Positions 8,979-16,855 of a stretch of 42,112 nucleotides of DNA are shown piece by piece (position 1 is the first letter of the stretch; the number at the start of each line of letters is the position of its first letter). Origin of the DNA: Nostoc parmelioides FACHB-3921 (GTDB taxonomy: Bacteria; Cyanobacteriota; Cyanobacteriia; Cyanobacteriales; Nostocaceae); the NCBI RefSeq assembly GCF_014696625.1, contig NZ_JACJQL010000051.1, forward strand, positions 1 through 42,112, written 5' to 3'. Both the position numbers and the translations under genes were made by a program. A model generated the notes under the pieces. The model ran no database searches. It had not been told where the DNA came from and saw only the letters and a program-made list of their open reading frames with translations.

Positions 8979-11900
8979 ATGAAAACTAGAGACTTAAGTC
9001 AATTTCACGGTTACTACGACGCTAAAGTTCGACCTTACTTGGGATATAGGGGCGATCGCGGTTGGACAACAGAAGTGCAACGCAAACACACTACCATTCA
9101 AGAACGCAAGCTCAGCTACCAGTTTTATCCCCACTTCCATCCCTACACCGCAGAACTGGTACAGCGGTTGATTGCCAAATCTATTTCGGGATTGCAAGCA
9201 ACTGATACCGAGTATCTACAAAACGCTGACGGCTCATTGAAGGTCTTCCCATCGAATTATCCTAACGAGGCTTTACGCGGTAAACCAATTCCAAAACTCT
9301 ATGCCGAAATTTTTTCTGCGACTCGTTACAATCCCTCAGATCTGGTCACACAACCCCATCCGGTCAAAGATCTGGATTTCAGATCCAGTGGAGCCTATGC
9401 CGTTTACAACTGGGAACTGTTTTACCATGTGCCGATTACGATCGCGATTCACCTCAGCAAGAACCAGCGCTTTGAAGAAGCTCAACGCTGGTTCCATTAC
9501 ATCTTTGATCCCACAGACGACAGCGATGGTCCCACACCCGAACGCTTCTGGAAAGTTAAACCTTTCCAGTATACCGATGTGAAATTGATTGAAGATATTC
9601 TGGTGAATCTTTCTAGCGGTGCCGATGTCAAACTTCAGAAGGATACTGTCAACAGCATCAATGCCCTGAAAGATGCTCCGTTTCGTCCTCATGTGGTTGC
9701 CCGCTATCGCCAGTCTGCTTATATGTTCAAGACCGTCATGGCATACCTCGATAACTTGATCGATTGGGGTGATAGCCTTTTCCGCCAGGATACGGGTGAA
9801 AGCATTAATGAAGCCACGATGTTTTATGTGCTGGCAGCCAATATTTTAGGTCCTCGCCCCCAGGCAGTTCCGAAGAAGGGATCGGTGCGTCCCCAAACTT
9901 ATGACAATCTCCGCAAAGACCTGGATGCATTGGGTAATGTCCTGCGCGAAGTCGAAACCGATATCCCGTTTGATCTGACTCCCCATCCTATAGAAGCCGC
10001 AAATTTAGATCAAACTGTCACCCTCAAGAGCCTTGGCAACGCGCTCTATTTTGGCATTCCCCGCAATGATAAGTTGCTCAGCTATTGGGATACAGTTACC
10101 GATCGCCTATTCAAAATTCGCAATAGCCTCAACATTCAGGGCATCTTCCGGCAACTGCCCCTGTTTGAACCGCCGATCGATCCAGCCCTTCTGGCAAGAG
10201 CCGCCGCTGCGGGGTTAGATGTCGGTGCCGTGATCAGTGGTATCAATCAACCCCTCCCACTGGTTCGTTTCCAGGTGCTGATTCAAAAAGCCTCAGAAAT
10301 TTGTCAGGAAGTGAAATCACTGGGAAACAACTTGCTATCCGCTATGGAGAAAGAAGACAACGAAGCGATCGCCATGCTCCGCGCCAAACACGACCAACTG
10401 ATGTTAGGACTGGCAGAAACCGTGAAATACGCTCAGTGGCAGGAAGCGATCAAAACCCGTGAAGGGTTAGAGAAATCCTTGGCAAATGCGGCTCAGCGCT
10501 ACATCTACTACGAACGATTGTTAGGTAAGCAAGAGAGTGAAATTCAAATCCCCCAATTAGATGGTTTAGACAAAACTAATCTGGAGAGGATGCAGTTTCA
10601 GCAGGAAGAACCATCCGTTGATTTACGTCCAATCGATGTGAGTATTGCTCCAGATCTTAGCGGTGAAGGCGGAGGGAAAAAGCTGAATGTTCAAGAAGTG
10701 GAGGAGATGTCTAAGCTAAAAGCGTCCCGTGAACAGCACGATACAGCTGCGACTATCGATAAAGTTGGTGGAGCTTTAGCAATAATTCCTGACTTTACTT
10801 TTAATATTCAACCGTTTGGTGCAGGTTCATCCATTGGAGCAATCGGTGGAGGCAAGCTCTCAACCATCATGTCATTTGTTTCCAGTTTTCATAAGACTGA
10901 GGCTGACAAACTAACCTACGAAGCTGGGAAAACTTCGAAAGTCGGTTCCTACTCTCGTCGTGAACAGGAATGGGCATTCCAGAGCAATATGATCGCTGGA
11001 GAAATCACTCAAACCTTGAAACAGCTCCGTGCAGCTCAAATTCGAGAAGCGATCGCCGAGCGAGAATGGAAAAATCACCAACGGCAAATCAAAAACGCTC
11101 AGGAAATTGAACAGTTTCTCAATGGTGAAGAAACACAGATTGGCAATCAAAAACATAAAAAAGTCAGTACTCAGGCTTTCTACACCTGGATCAAACGAGA
11201 AGTCAAAGGTCTCTATAGCCAGTGCTTCCAATTTGCCTTTGATGTGGCTAAAAAAGCTGAACGCGCTCTACAACACGAATTGGGCAACCCATCTTTAAGC
11301 TATCTGCAAGTGGGTTATCTGTCTGGCAAGGAAGGTTTGTTGGCAGGTGAAAAGCTTTACCTGGATATCAAGCGCATGGAAATGGCATACCACGACCTGA
11401 ATCAGCGTGAGTATGAACTAACCAAACATGTGAGTCTGCTGCAAATCAACCCTCTAGAACTGCTCAAACTTCGGGCAACTGGACGCTGCACAGTAACACT
11501 GCCTGAAGAACTATTCGACATGGATTGCCCAGGTCACTACTTTCGGCGCATCAAAAATGCGGCAATTACCATTCCCTGTGTAACCGGACCTTATACCAGC
11601 GTCAACTGCACCCTGACATTAACAAAGAGCAGCATTCGTAAGAGTGCATTAATCGGCGATGAATATGCCCGCGTTGATGCGGAAGATTCTCGATTCAGCG
11701 ATTATTTTGGTAGTTTGCAATCGATCGTCACCAGCACCGGACAAAACGATAGCGGATTGTTTGAAACAAACCTGCGAGACGAACGCTACCTGCCCTTTGA
11801 GGGGTCAGGCGTGATTAGTGAATGGCAATTACAACTGCCTGCCAATCCGGGCAACAATGATCCACTTCAGTTTGACTACAACACAATCTCTGATGTGATT

Positions 11901-12401
11901 CTGCATTTGCGCTATACCGCCCGCGAGGGAGGAGACTTGTTGAAAAATGGACAAAAGGGCGCACTTGCAAACCTCAAAAATCGAATTGAAGCGGCTCAGG
12001 CGACAGGCTCAGTGCGTCTATTCTCACTCAAGCACGAATTTCCAACCGAGTGGGCGAAGTTTAAAGGCATAAAAATTGCAGGGGCAATCACTGAGGCGGA
12101 AGTTGCCCTTGACATCCGCGCAGAACACTTTCCCTACTGGAGCAAAGGCAGATTAGACTCTATCAAAACGATCGGTTTCTATACCCAAGGCGCTACAGGC
12201 GCGATCCCTCAATCCCCCAGTAGCTTTGAGGTAGAGGTCACAACTCATAAACCAGATGGCACAACCGCTAAAGAAACTTTAACTGCACCGACAAACATCA
12301 CTCTCCCCAAATCACCCAACAAATTTACGCTCAAGCTAAAACCACGTTTCAATATCAATTCAATAGATGACCTTTGGTTAGCATTAACCTGGGGCAAGTA
12401 A
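8979..12401 (+). CDS. Tc toxin subunit A, C-terminal part (pore-forming and TcB-binding region)
   Basis: 1140-aa second half of TcA. ATG 8979 has AAGGAG 8 nt upstream, and the gene starts 17 bp after the first half, so the two are almost certainly co-transcribed. The N-terminal LSYQFYPHFHPYTAELVQRL and the following NWELFYHVPITIAIHLS, RFEEAQRWFHYIFDPT segments are typical of TcA C-terminal regions. A glycine-rich membrane-tip-like stretch (about residues 600-640) precedes long amphipathic helices (YSRREQEWAFQSNMIAGEI) that match the TcA channel. The end contains RDERYLPFEGSGVISEWQLQ and FDYNTISDVILHLRYTAREG, the TcB-binding end. Splitting of TcA into two chains is known from Yersinia entomophaga YenA1/YenA2. 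No TcB or TcC gene follows in the window. Confidence 0.9.
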   Translation: MKTRDLSQFHGYYDAKVRPYLGYRGDRGWTTEVQRKHTTIQERKLSYQFYPHFHPYTAELVQRLIAKSISGLQATDTEYLQNADGSLKVFPSNYPNEALRGKPIPKLYAEIFSATRYNPSDLVTQPHPVKDLDFRSSGAYAVYNWELFYHVPITIAIHLSKNQRFEEAQRWFHYIFDPTDDSDGPTPERFWKVKPFQYTDVKLIEDILVNLSSGADVKLQKDTVNSINALKDAPFRPHVVARYRQSAYMFKTVMAYLDNLIDWGDSLFRQDTGESINEATMFYVLAANILGPRPQAVPKKGSVRPQTYDNLRKDLDALGNVLREVETDIPFDLTPHPIEAANLDQTVTLKSLGNALYFGIPRNDKLLSYWDTVTDRLFKIRNSLNIQGIFRQLPLFEPPIDPALLARAAAAGLDVGAVISGINQPLPLVRFQVLIQKASEICQEVKSLGNNLLSAMEKEDNEAIAMLRAKHDQLMLGLAETVKYAQWQEAIKTREGLEKSLANAAQRYIYYERLLGKQESEIQIPQLDGLDKTNLERMQFQQEEPSVDLRPIDVSIAPDLSGEGGGKKLNVQEVEEMSKLKASREQHDTAATIDKVGGALAIIPDFTFNIQPFGAGSSIGAIGGGKLSTIMSFVSSFHKTEADKLTYEAGKTSKVGSYSRREQEWAFQSNMIAGEITQTLKQLRAAQIREAIAEREWKNHQRQIKNAQEIEQFLNGEETQIGNQKHKKVSTQAFYTWIKREVKGLYSQCFQFAFDVAKKAERALQHELGNPSLSYLQVGYLSGKEGLLAGEKLYLDIKRMEMAYHDLNQREYELTKHVSLLQINPLELLKLRATGRCTVTLPEELFDMDCPGHYFRRIKNAAITIPCVTGPYTSVNCTLTLTKSSIRKSALIGDEYARVDAEDSRFSDYFGSLQSIVTSTGQNDSGLFETNLRDERYLPFEGSGVISEWQLQLPANPGNNDPLQFDYNTISDVILHLRYTAREGGDLLKNGQKGALANLKNRIEAAQATGSVRLFSLKHEFPTEWAKFKGIKIAGAITEAEVALDIRAEHFPYWSKGRLDSIKTIGFYTQGATGAIPQSPSSFEVEVTTHKPDGTTAKETLTAPTNITLPKSPNKFTLKLKPRFNINSIDDLWLALTWGK

Positions 12402-12478
12402 GTTCAGAATTTCTTTTTAAGAGATCTTTGTTTAGCAAGCGTTGATGTAAGGTTACAGGTTGATGTCACTATTTTGCT

Positions 12479-12706
12479 TTAGTCTGATAACCGGACATAG
12501 AAGAATCGGGCAATCCCTCGATTATTTAGCCAATCCTTGACCTCAGGAGTTAGCCGATCGATTGTTGCCCCATGAGTTGCAGCGTCTCTTAGAAAAAGTA
12601 AAACGGCTTCTGGCACCTCATTAGATTTAAGGCTATTCCAGGCAGTTGAAAGATTACCAATTGCCTGGTCGATTTGCTCAAATTGCTGAGCGTCTTTGGG
12701 AAAATC
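12479..12706 (-). pseudogene. 5'-truncated remnant of an unrecognised gene
   Basis: The minus strand carries an open frame of 75 codons ending at TAA 12481-12479, starting right after an in-frame TAA at 12709-12707 and with no start codon near its 5' end. The translation looks like genuine protein (for example FEQIDQAIGNLSTAWNSLKS and LTPEVKDWLNNRGIARFFYV) and it uses a HIP1-like CGATCG. I do not recognise the family. It is best read as the C-terminal relic of a decayed gene at the junction between the toxin cluster and the mobilization module. The rest of the 12402-12824 gap shows nothing else except a TTTGAATACTTC at 12748-12759 that recurs within the palindrome at 14517-14550. Confidence 0.5.
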
Positions 12707-12824
12707 TTATTATTCAAATCTCACTGTTCTGTGGGTACAAGATGCTGTTTTGAATACTTCAATTGTGTATTTATTTATAGTAATAGAGGCACTGTAGATT
12801 AAATTCTCTCTACCAGCAGATTTT

Positions 12825-14330
12825 CTACTGCTCAATACCTCTTTGCGATCGCTGTTGATTGATTAATGCTTGTTGGGTAAAAAAACACAGACTTTCAATC
12901 TGCTCAATTTCGTTTCTTGTTAATCGAGTTGGTATCTCTTCGTACCAGTTTCCCTGACTGTAGCAGGTTTGCATCATAGGGGTATTATCCCCATGACGGT
13001 AAACACTCAGAGTATTGCTATCTAAGCTGGCACTCAATTCCCGTCCTTTGATACGGGAGTTATTGGTAACAAGCATATAGTCAGTGATTATAGAAGGCAA
13101 ATGTTTGAGAGTAGAAGGCAGAAGGGTAAGAGAAGGGGGAGTAGGGGAAGATTGCTCTTCCAGGAATTGTTTAGCAGTGAGACCGTTTTCTTCTGAAATA
13201 TCCTGTTGTGGGCACTGTTTTTGGGGATGCGGCTGAACTTTTTTCTTAGTGTTATTTGCTTCCGAAGTGGGGTTATCTTCTGATTTGGGTTGTATTATCG
13301 AAATCTCATCTAGATAATCACTGTTTAGTATGTATGTACTAATAGGTTTTTTGGAGTTACTATCGGTATCGCCATTGCTATCACTTGTACTGCTGTTAGT
13401 AGCTTTATCGGTATAAAAGGACTCTTTGTTACTTGTGCTATTAGTATTGATGCGGTTAATTGCTCTGGCTTTAGCTTTTTGAATTACTTCTATATCTTTA
13501 TCTGGGTCGTACGTGATTCCATATTCAGACCGCAGTTTGTTCCAGCTATAAGGTTTGTATACTTGATAACCTGCAATTTTGACATCATTATGAATGTAGG
13601 TAAAGCCTAGTAGTTCTTCCCCCTGCATCTTAGGCAATACTCCAATGTTGTTTTCCTCCAGGCGTTCAATGAACGTAGAGACGGTGGGACTATCCTTAAT
13701 GGCTTCTCCTATTGCTTGGCGAATAATTTCCTTACTTGTTGGGGTTTTGTGCTTACTGTTGACTGCTCTAATACTTTTTGATCGGTTGGGACTGATGAGT
13801 GTAATTATTCCGTACTCTTGCTCTAACCTAGAGGCGACGGCTTCATTTGTTGTCGGTGTTACTTCCAATCCTAGTTCCGCCGCGATGCGTCTAGTAGAGA
13901 CTTGGGATCTGAAATAATCATAGGAATCATTAACTAAACTACCATCTAACCGAATCCGGGAAGCGATTATATGCAGGTGTTCGTGGTTGCGATCGTGGTG
14001 GCGTACTGCAACAAACTGACTGGTAGCTGCTACAGATGATTCTTCCTTGGGCAAGTATCCCATATCTTTGAGATATTCTCGTGTTACATAACTGTACTGA
14101 CTGTCCGATAAATGCTCGTGGTAGTTGGGGCGGTGTGCGATTGAGATGATGAGGTGAGCGCACTGCCGTTTAACTGCTTTGTTGGTGTACTTGATGGTGA
14201 GAAACTGCTGGTTAAATTCATCTGGCTTTGTTCCCATCATATTAGTATTGACAATCGCAGCATCATCTTTCCCCAAGACATACTTGAGCGTGTCGAGAAA
14301 ATTGGGTTTTTTGTAGATGACGGGAATCAA
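12825..14330 (-). CDS. Relaxase / mobilization nuclease (MobA/VirD2-like)
   Basis: 501-aa protein that would nick plasmid DNA at oriT and stay covalently attached to the 5' end for conjugal mobilization. The N-terminus IPVIYKKPNFLDTLKYVLGK is typical of the relaxase family with the catalytic Tyr in the N-terminal third. Motif III is clear at RNHEHLHIIASRIRLDG (HxH metal-binding histidines). The last 200 residues are low-complexity and Ser/Asn-rich, then a short conserved-looking tail. The start is a TTG at 14330; an in-frame stop lies just upstream, no ATG fits, and the family normally begins with this MIP-type sequence. It is transcribed leftward, downstream of a MobC-like gene 245 bp away. 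No VirD4 coupling protein or mating-pair genes are visible, so the element would be mobilizable rather than self-transmissible on this evidence. Confidence 0.88.
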   Translation of the reverse strand: MIPVIYKKPNFLDTLKYVLGKDDAAIVNTNMMGTKPDEFNQQFLTIKYTNKAVKRQCAHLIISIAHRPNYHEHLSDSQYSYVTREYLKDMGYLPKEESSVAATSQFVAVRHHDRNHEHLHIIASRIRLDGSLVNDSYDYFRSQVSTRRIAAELGLEVTPTTNEAVASRLEQEYGIITLISPNRSKSIRAVNSKHKTPTSKEIIRQAIGEAIKDSPTVSTFIERLEENNIGVLPKMQGEELLGFTYIHNDVKIAGYQVYKPYSWNKLRSEYGITYDPDKDIEVIQKAKARAINRINTNSTSNKESFYTDKATNSSTSDSNGDTDSNSKKPISTYILNSDYLDEISIIQPKSEDNPTSEANNTKKKVQPHPQKQCPQQDISEENGLTAKQFLEEQSSPTPPSLTLLPSTLKHLPSIITDYMLVTNNSRIKGRELSASLDSNTLSVYRHGDNTPMMQTCYSQGNWYEEIPTRLTRNEIEQIESLCFFTQQALINQQRSQRGIEQ

Positions 14331-14516
14331 GTTGAGTTTAGGGTTTAGTAGCTAAGAACGTTTTTTCAACCTAGCAATTCTACTTAGAAATGCAAAGAAC
14401 TTGACTGTAAAGATTTGAACAAAGTTTAATGATTACCTAATCTCAACTAATATCAATAAACAAAATAGAGATTTATCGCTTCTAAATTTTTCTACTTTCT
14501 ATATATATCGGCATTT

Positions 14517-14550
14517 ATATCGAAGTATTCAAATTTGAATACTTCGATAT
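14517..14550. repeat. Perfect 34-bp palindrome between relaxase and mobC-like genes
   Basis: The half-site ATATCGAAGTATTCAAA is followed directly by its exact reverse complement, giving 34 bp with no mismatch and no spacer. It is in the 245-bp AT-rich gap between the start of the relaxase gene and the end of the mobC-like gene, on a leftward transcript. It could be a cruciform or oriT-associated element, an operator for the RHH-type MobC, or a terminator; it has no clear T-run on the minus strand, which argues against a simple intrinsic terminator. Confidence 0.85.
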
Positions 14551-14575
14551 TGATTAGTATAAGTTCTCAACAAGC

Positions 14576-15160
14576 TTATTTTTCAACTTCTTGGTTGTGT
14601 ACAGGATTCCCAGCGTCTTGTTTAGAGCCTGCGAGCTCTATATTAAATGCAGCAGCAATGGTTTTATCTACGAGTGCGATCGCAATTTCGACTTGGTTAA
14701 TAATTTGTTGGTTGTTTGTTTCCTTGGCAAGGTGAGATAACATCATCAGTTCGCTTTTGAGGGTTCCTGCCGTAGCACGGATGGTTATTACATCTGCGGG
14801 TGGTTTTGCTGCTAGCACTCGTCTTAACCCACATGAACGTAGATACTCAGATGCCGTTTGTCCTGTGGCGGTGGCTTTCTCCTCAATGGCGTTTTTTTCT
14901 TCCTCAAAGACGTATACCTTAACTAATTTGGTTCGTTTAGCAGGCCTATTTACCATACCTTGTTTAATCATTGGACTGGGGGAAGTATCACGCTTTTCTG
15001 TACTGTGCCAGGGAACTTGTTGGACAACCAAAAGTTCCACTTTTCTCACGCACACTACCATTGCGGATAATATAGCCGTTATCCTTGGTATAACTGACAT
15101 TGCGGCTATATGGCTCTCGTAATAGTACTGCAACTGCTGTGAAATCGCTTTTACAAGCAT
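14576..15160 (-). CDS. MobC-like relaxosome accessory protein
   Basis: The core from RPAKRTKLVKVYVFEEEKNA through AIEEKATATGQTASEYLRSC to MMLSHLAKETNNQQIINQVE fits MobC/relaxosome accessory proteins: a basic ribbon-helix-helix DNA-binding half, then a helical pair. Such proteins help the relaxase melt and recognise oriT. The start is uncertain. The longest frame begins at 15160 (194 aa), but the first 60 residues look atypical and lack a good ribosome site; Met codons at 14971 or 14956 would give about 131 or 126 aa, the usual size for the family. It precedes the relaxase in the leftward direction, the usual mobilization order. Confidence 0.75.
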   Translation of the reverse strand: MLVKAISQQLQYYYESHIAAMSVIPRITAILSAMVVCVRKVELLVVQQVPWHSTEKRDTSPSPMIKQGMVNRPAKRTKLVKVYVFEEEKNAIEEKATATGQTASEYLRSCGLRRVLAAKPPADVITIRATAGTLKSELMMLSHLAKETNNQQIINQVEIAIALVDKTIAAAFNIELAGSKQDAGNPVHNQEVEK

Positions 15161-15540
15161 TATGCTGTTAGGGTCGAACTATGCGATCGCAGATTATTAT
15201 CTATGTAAAAATACTTGCTTCATTATAAAATCTAGTCTTTATTTCCTGTCCTTAACTAGAGAAGGAGAATATTGTGTTTTTTGTTAAAAATAATACATAT
15301 TTTATTTATTGTAGAATGCTGAGAGCCGTGCAGTAATCGTGCCATTGTAGTTATAAAAAAGATTATCAGTCAATAATCAAGTGTGCGATCGTGAAATTTT
15401 ACCTAAGTATATAAACTTAATTTAATGTATAAAATCAACTGAAAATGATTTGTTTAAAATTGAGCGTATATTAATTAGATTAGGTTTGTACTACAATTTT
15501 GTATTTTTGTAGCATATAAAAATATGAGTTGTATAGAACT

Positions 15541-15571
15541 TATTATCAATTAATTGTAATTATTGATAATA
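15541..15571. repeat. 10-bp inverted repeat with 11-nt spacer in AT-rich intergenic region
   Basis: TATTATCAAT (15541-15550) is matched by its reverse complement ATTGATAATA (15562-15571). It is in an 850-bp stretch (15161-16045) without genes between the mobilization and partition modules. It may be an operator or part of an origin; nothing more can be said. Confidence 0.5.
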
Positions 15572-15587
15572 AATCTAGGTTGAAATA

Positions 15588-15615
15588 GGCCCATTTGCCA
15601 TACCTTGTTTACTAT
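15588..15615. repeat. Partial duplicate of the 5' part of the mobC-like gene
   Basis: The sequence around ATTTGCCATACCTTGTTTA repeats, with a few substitutions, the segment at about 14943-14969 inside the mobC-like gene (ATTTACCATACCTTGTTTA), including the preceding GGCC. It is either a decayed copy of the gene start or a short functional site present twice, for instance a binding site of the encoded protein. Confidence 0.5.
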
Positions 15616-15658
15616 CATGATTGCACCAAGTGCGAGGGTAGGATGTAGTAGAGCGTGC

Positions 15659-15842
15659 AGTGAGTACGGGAAAAGTAAGCAGAGAGTAAGCGGTGAGTAC
15701 TAGGGAAGTGCGTGTGTCTTATGTAGGTCTAATTTAAATGGAAAAAGTATACTAAATCAATAATTTAACTAATAAATAGAGATTTTTTACCACTTAGTCA
15801 GTGAGTACTCGGCAAGTTGCGGGAGAGTACTGAGGAAGTAGC
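15659..15842 (+). repeat. Four iteron-like direct repeats upstream of the ParR/ParM genes (candidate centromere or origin)
   Basis: Four directly oriented copies share the pattern GTGAGTAC then about 3-6 nt and GG-AAGT-GC: 15660-15680, 15693-15712, 15801-15820 and 15823-15842. The last two copies keep GAGTACT almost exactly and are spaced 22 bp; the first two are spaced 33 bp, so both pairs are phased by whole helical turns. The two pairs are separated by an AT-rich 88-bp gap that could hold a promoter. This resembles parC of type II (ParM) systems, where two repeat clusters flank the promoter. An origin with iterons is the alternative. Confidence 0.6.
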
Positions 15843-16045
15843 TTGGGGCGTACAGATATAGTAATTTTAGTCACTTTTACATTACTGGAAATGTTGATTA
15901 AGCCTATCAAATAAGTGGTTTTAATATTACTAATTACTACATTATGTAGTATAAAATTGGCTAATTGTAATTTGAATTAATTAGGTTAAAAGTTGAGATT
16001 GTTTTATTACTGTTGATTGTTGTAACTAACTCGGAGGGGGGAATT

Positions 16046-16630
16046 ATGCCAAGGAAGGTGCAATCAGATTATGTAGAATTGTCAGTGGCAAGAAAGAAAG
16101 GTTCTAGTGAAGCGAGATTGTTGCAATACCTGAAGGACAGTGAAAAGGGAGGGGGGGATATGATAATGGAGGCGATAATTCCCCTCTATCTCCCCTATAT
16201 GCTCTACTCAGAGGGTGTAAGGGGTGAAAAATTATCTTCGTGCGTATTAGATGCGATCGCGCAGTTGGAAGTACAAATAATTAAGATGAAACGGGCTTTC
16301 GGGATGGAGGGACTTGCCCAAGTAGTGCTAGTGCAGCCTTATGGTAGTGGACTTCCCACTTCTGCTGCAACTACCACACAACCTCATGGTAGTGGAGTTT
16401 TTTCTCTGATAGCTGCAACTGATATTCAGGCTCAAGCAGAGAAGAGTGCGAGTTTTTTTACGGGCGTAGTTTCGACCGATGATGTTTCTGTTTCATCAGA
16501 GGTGCCGCTTGTTGTGGAGGAACAGTCTTTTCAAGAGGAAGATTTGGATGATGATTTCTTCAATGATGATGAAGATGATGTGATTGCTAAAGCAGAGATA
16601 GAAGTTGATCCGGGATTTCGTTTAGAGTAA
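16046..16630 (+). CDS. ParR-like centromere-binding adaptor (inferred)
   Basis: 194-aa protein. ATG 16046 is chosen because GGAGG (16033-16037) lies 8 nt upstream; a TTG at 16013 would add 11 residues but leaves no ribosome site. The N-terminal 70 residues, with VELSVARKKGSSEARLLQYL then MIMEAIIPLYLPY, have the strand-helix-helix layout of ribbon-helix-helix DNA-binding proteins. The middle is a Ser/Thr/Val-rich linker containing a near-duplicated YGSGLPTSAATTTQ / HGSGVFSLIAAT unit, and the tail is highly acidic (EEDLDDDFFNDDEDD). ParR/StbB proteins likewise combine an RHH fold with a flexible tail that binds the actin filament. The ParM-like gene follows 225 bp downstream, and repeats lie upstream. 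The role is inferred from layout and context. Confidence 0.55.
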   Translation: MPRKVQSDYVELSVARKKGSSEARLLQYLKDSEKGGGDMIMEAIIPLYLPYMLYSEGVRGEKLSSCVLDAIAQLEVQIIKMKRAFGMEGLAQVVLVQPYGSGLPTSAATTTQPHGSGVFSLIAATDIQAQAEKSASFFTGVVSTDDVSVSSEVPLVVEEQSFQEEDLDDDFFNDDEDDVIAKAEIEVDPGFRLE

Positions 16631-16855
16631 GGAAACTGTATCCAGCGATCTCATTTGTAGATTGTCCACCCTATAGATTTGGGTATCAAGGTGGTGAGGT
16701 CATCGTCTGCGCTGCAAAAAAAAATGGATGATAATTGTAAAATTTTTTCTAAGACAGGGTAATACTGCTGTAAAGTAAGCCTTTTTCCATACCGAGTTAA
16801 TACTTATAAAGGTTAAATTGTAAGCAATAGCAGAGATGAATTGAAACCTTTATAT

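Noticed and set aside
15161..16045. CRISPR array in the repeat-bearing AT-rich region
   Set aside because: Repeats are degenerate, few, and not separated by uniform spacers; no cas genes are present.
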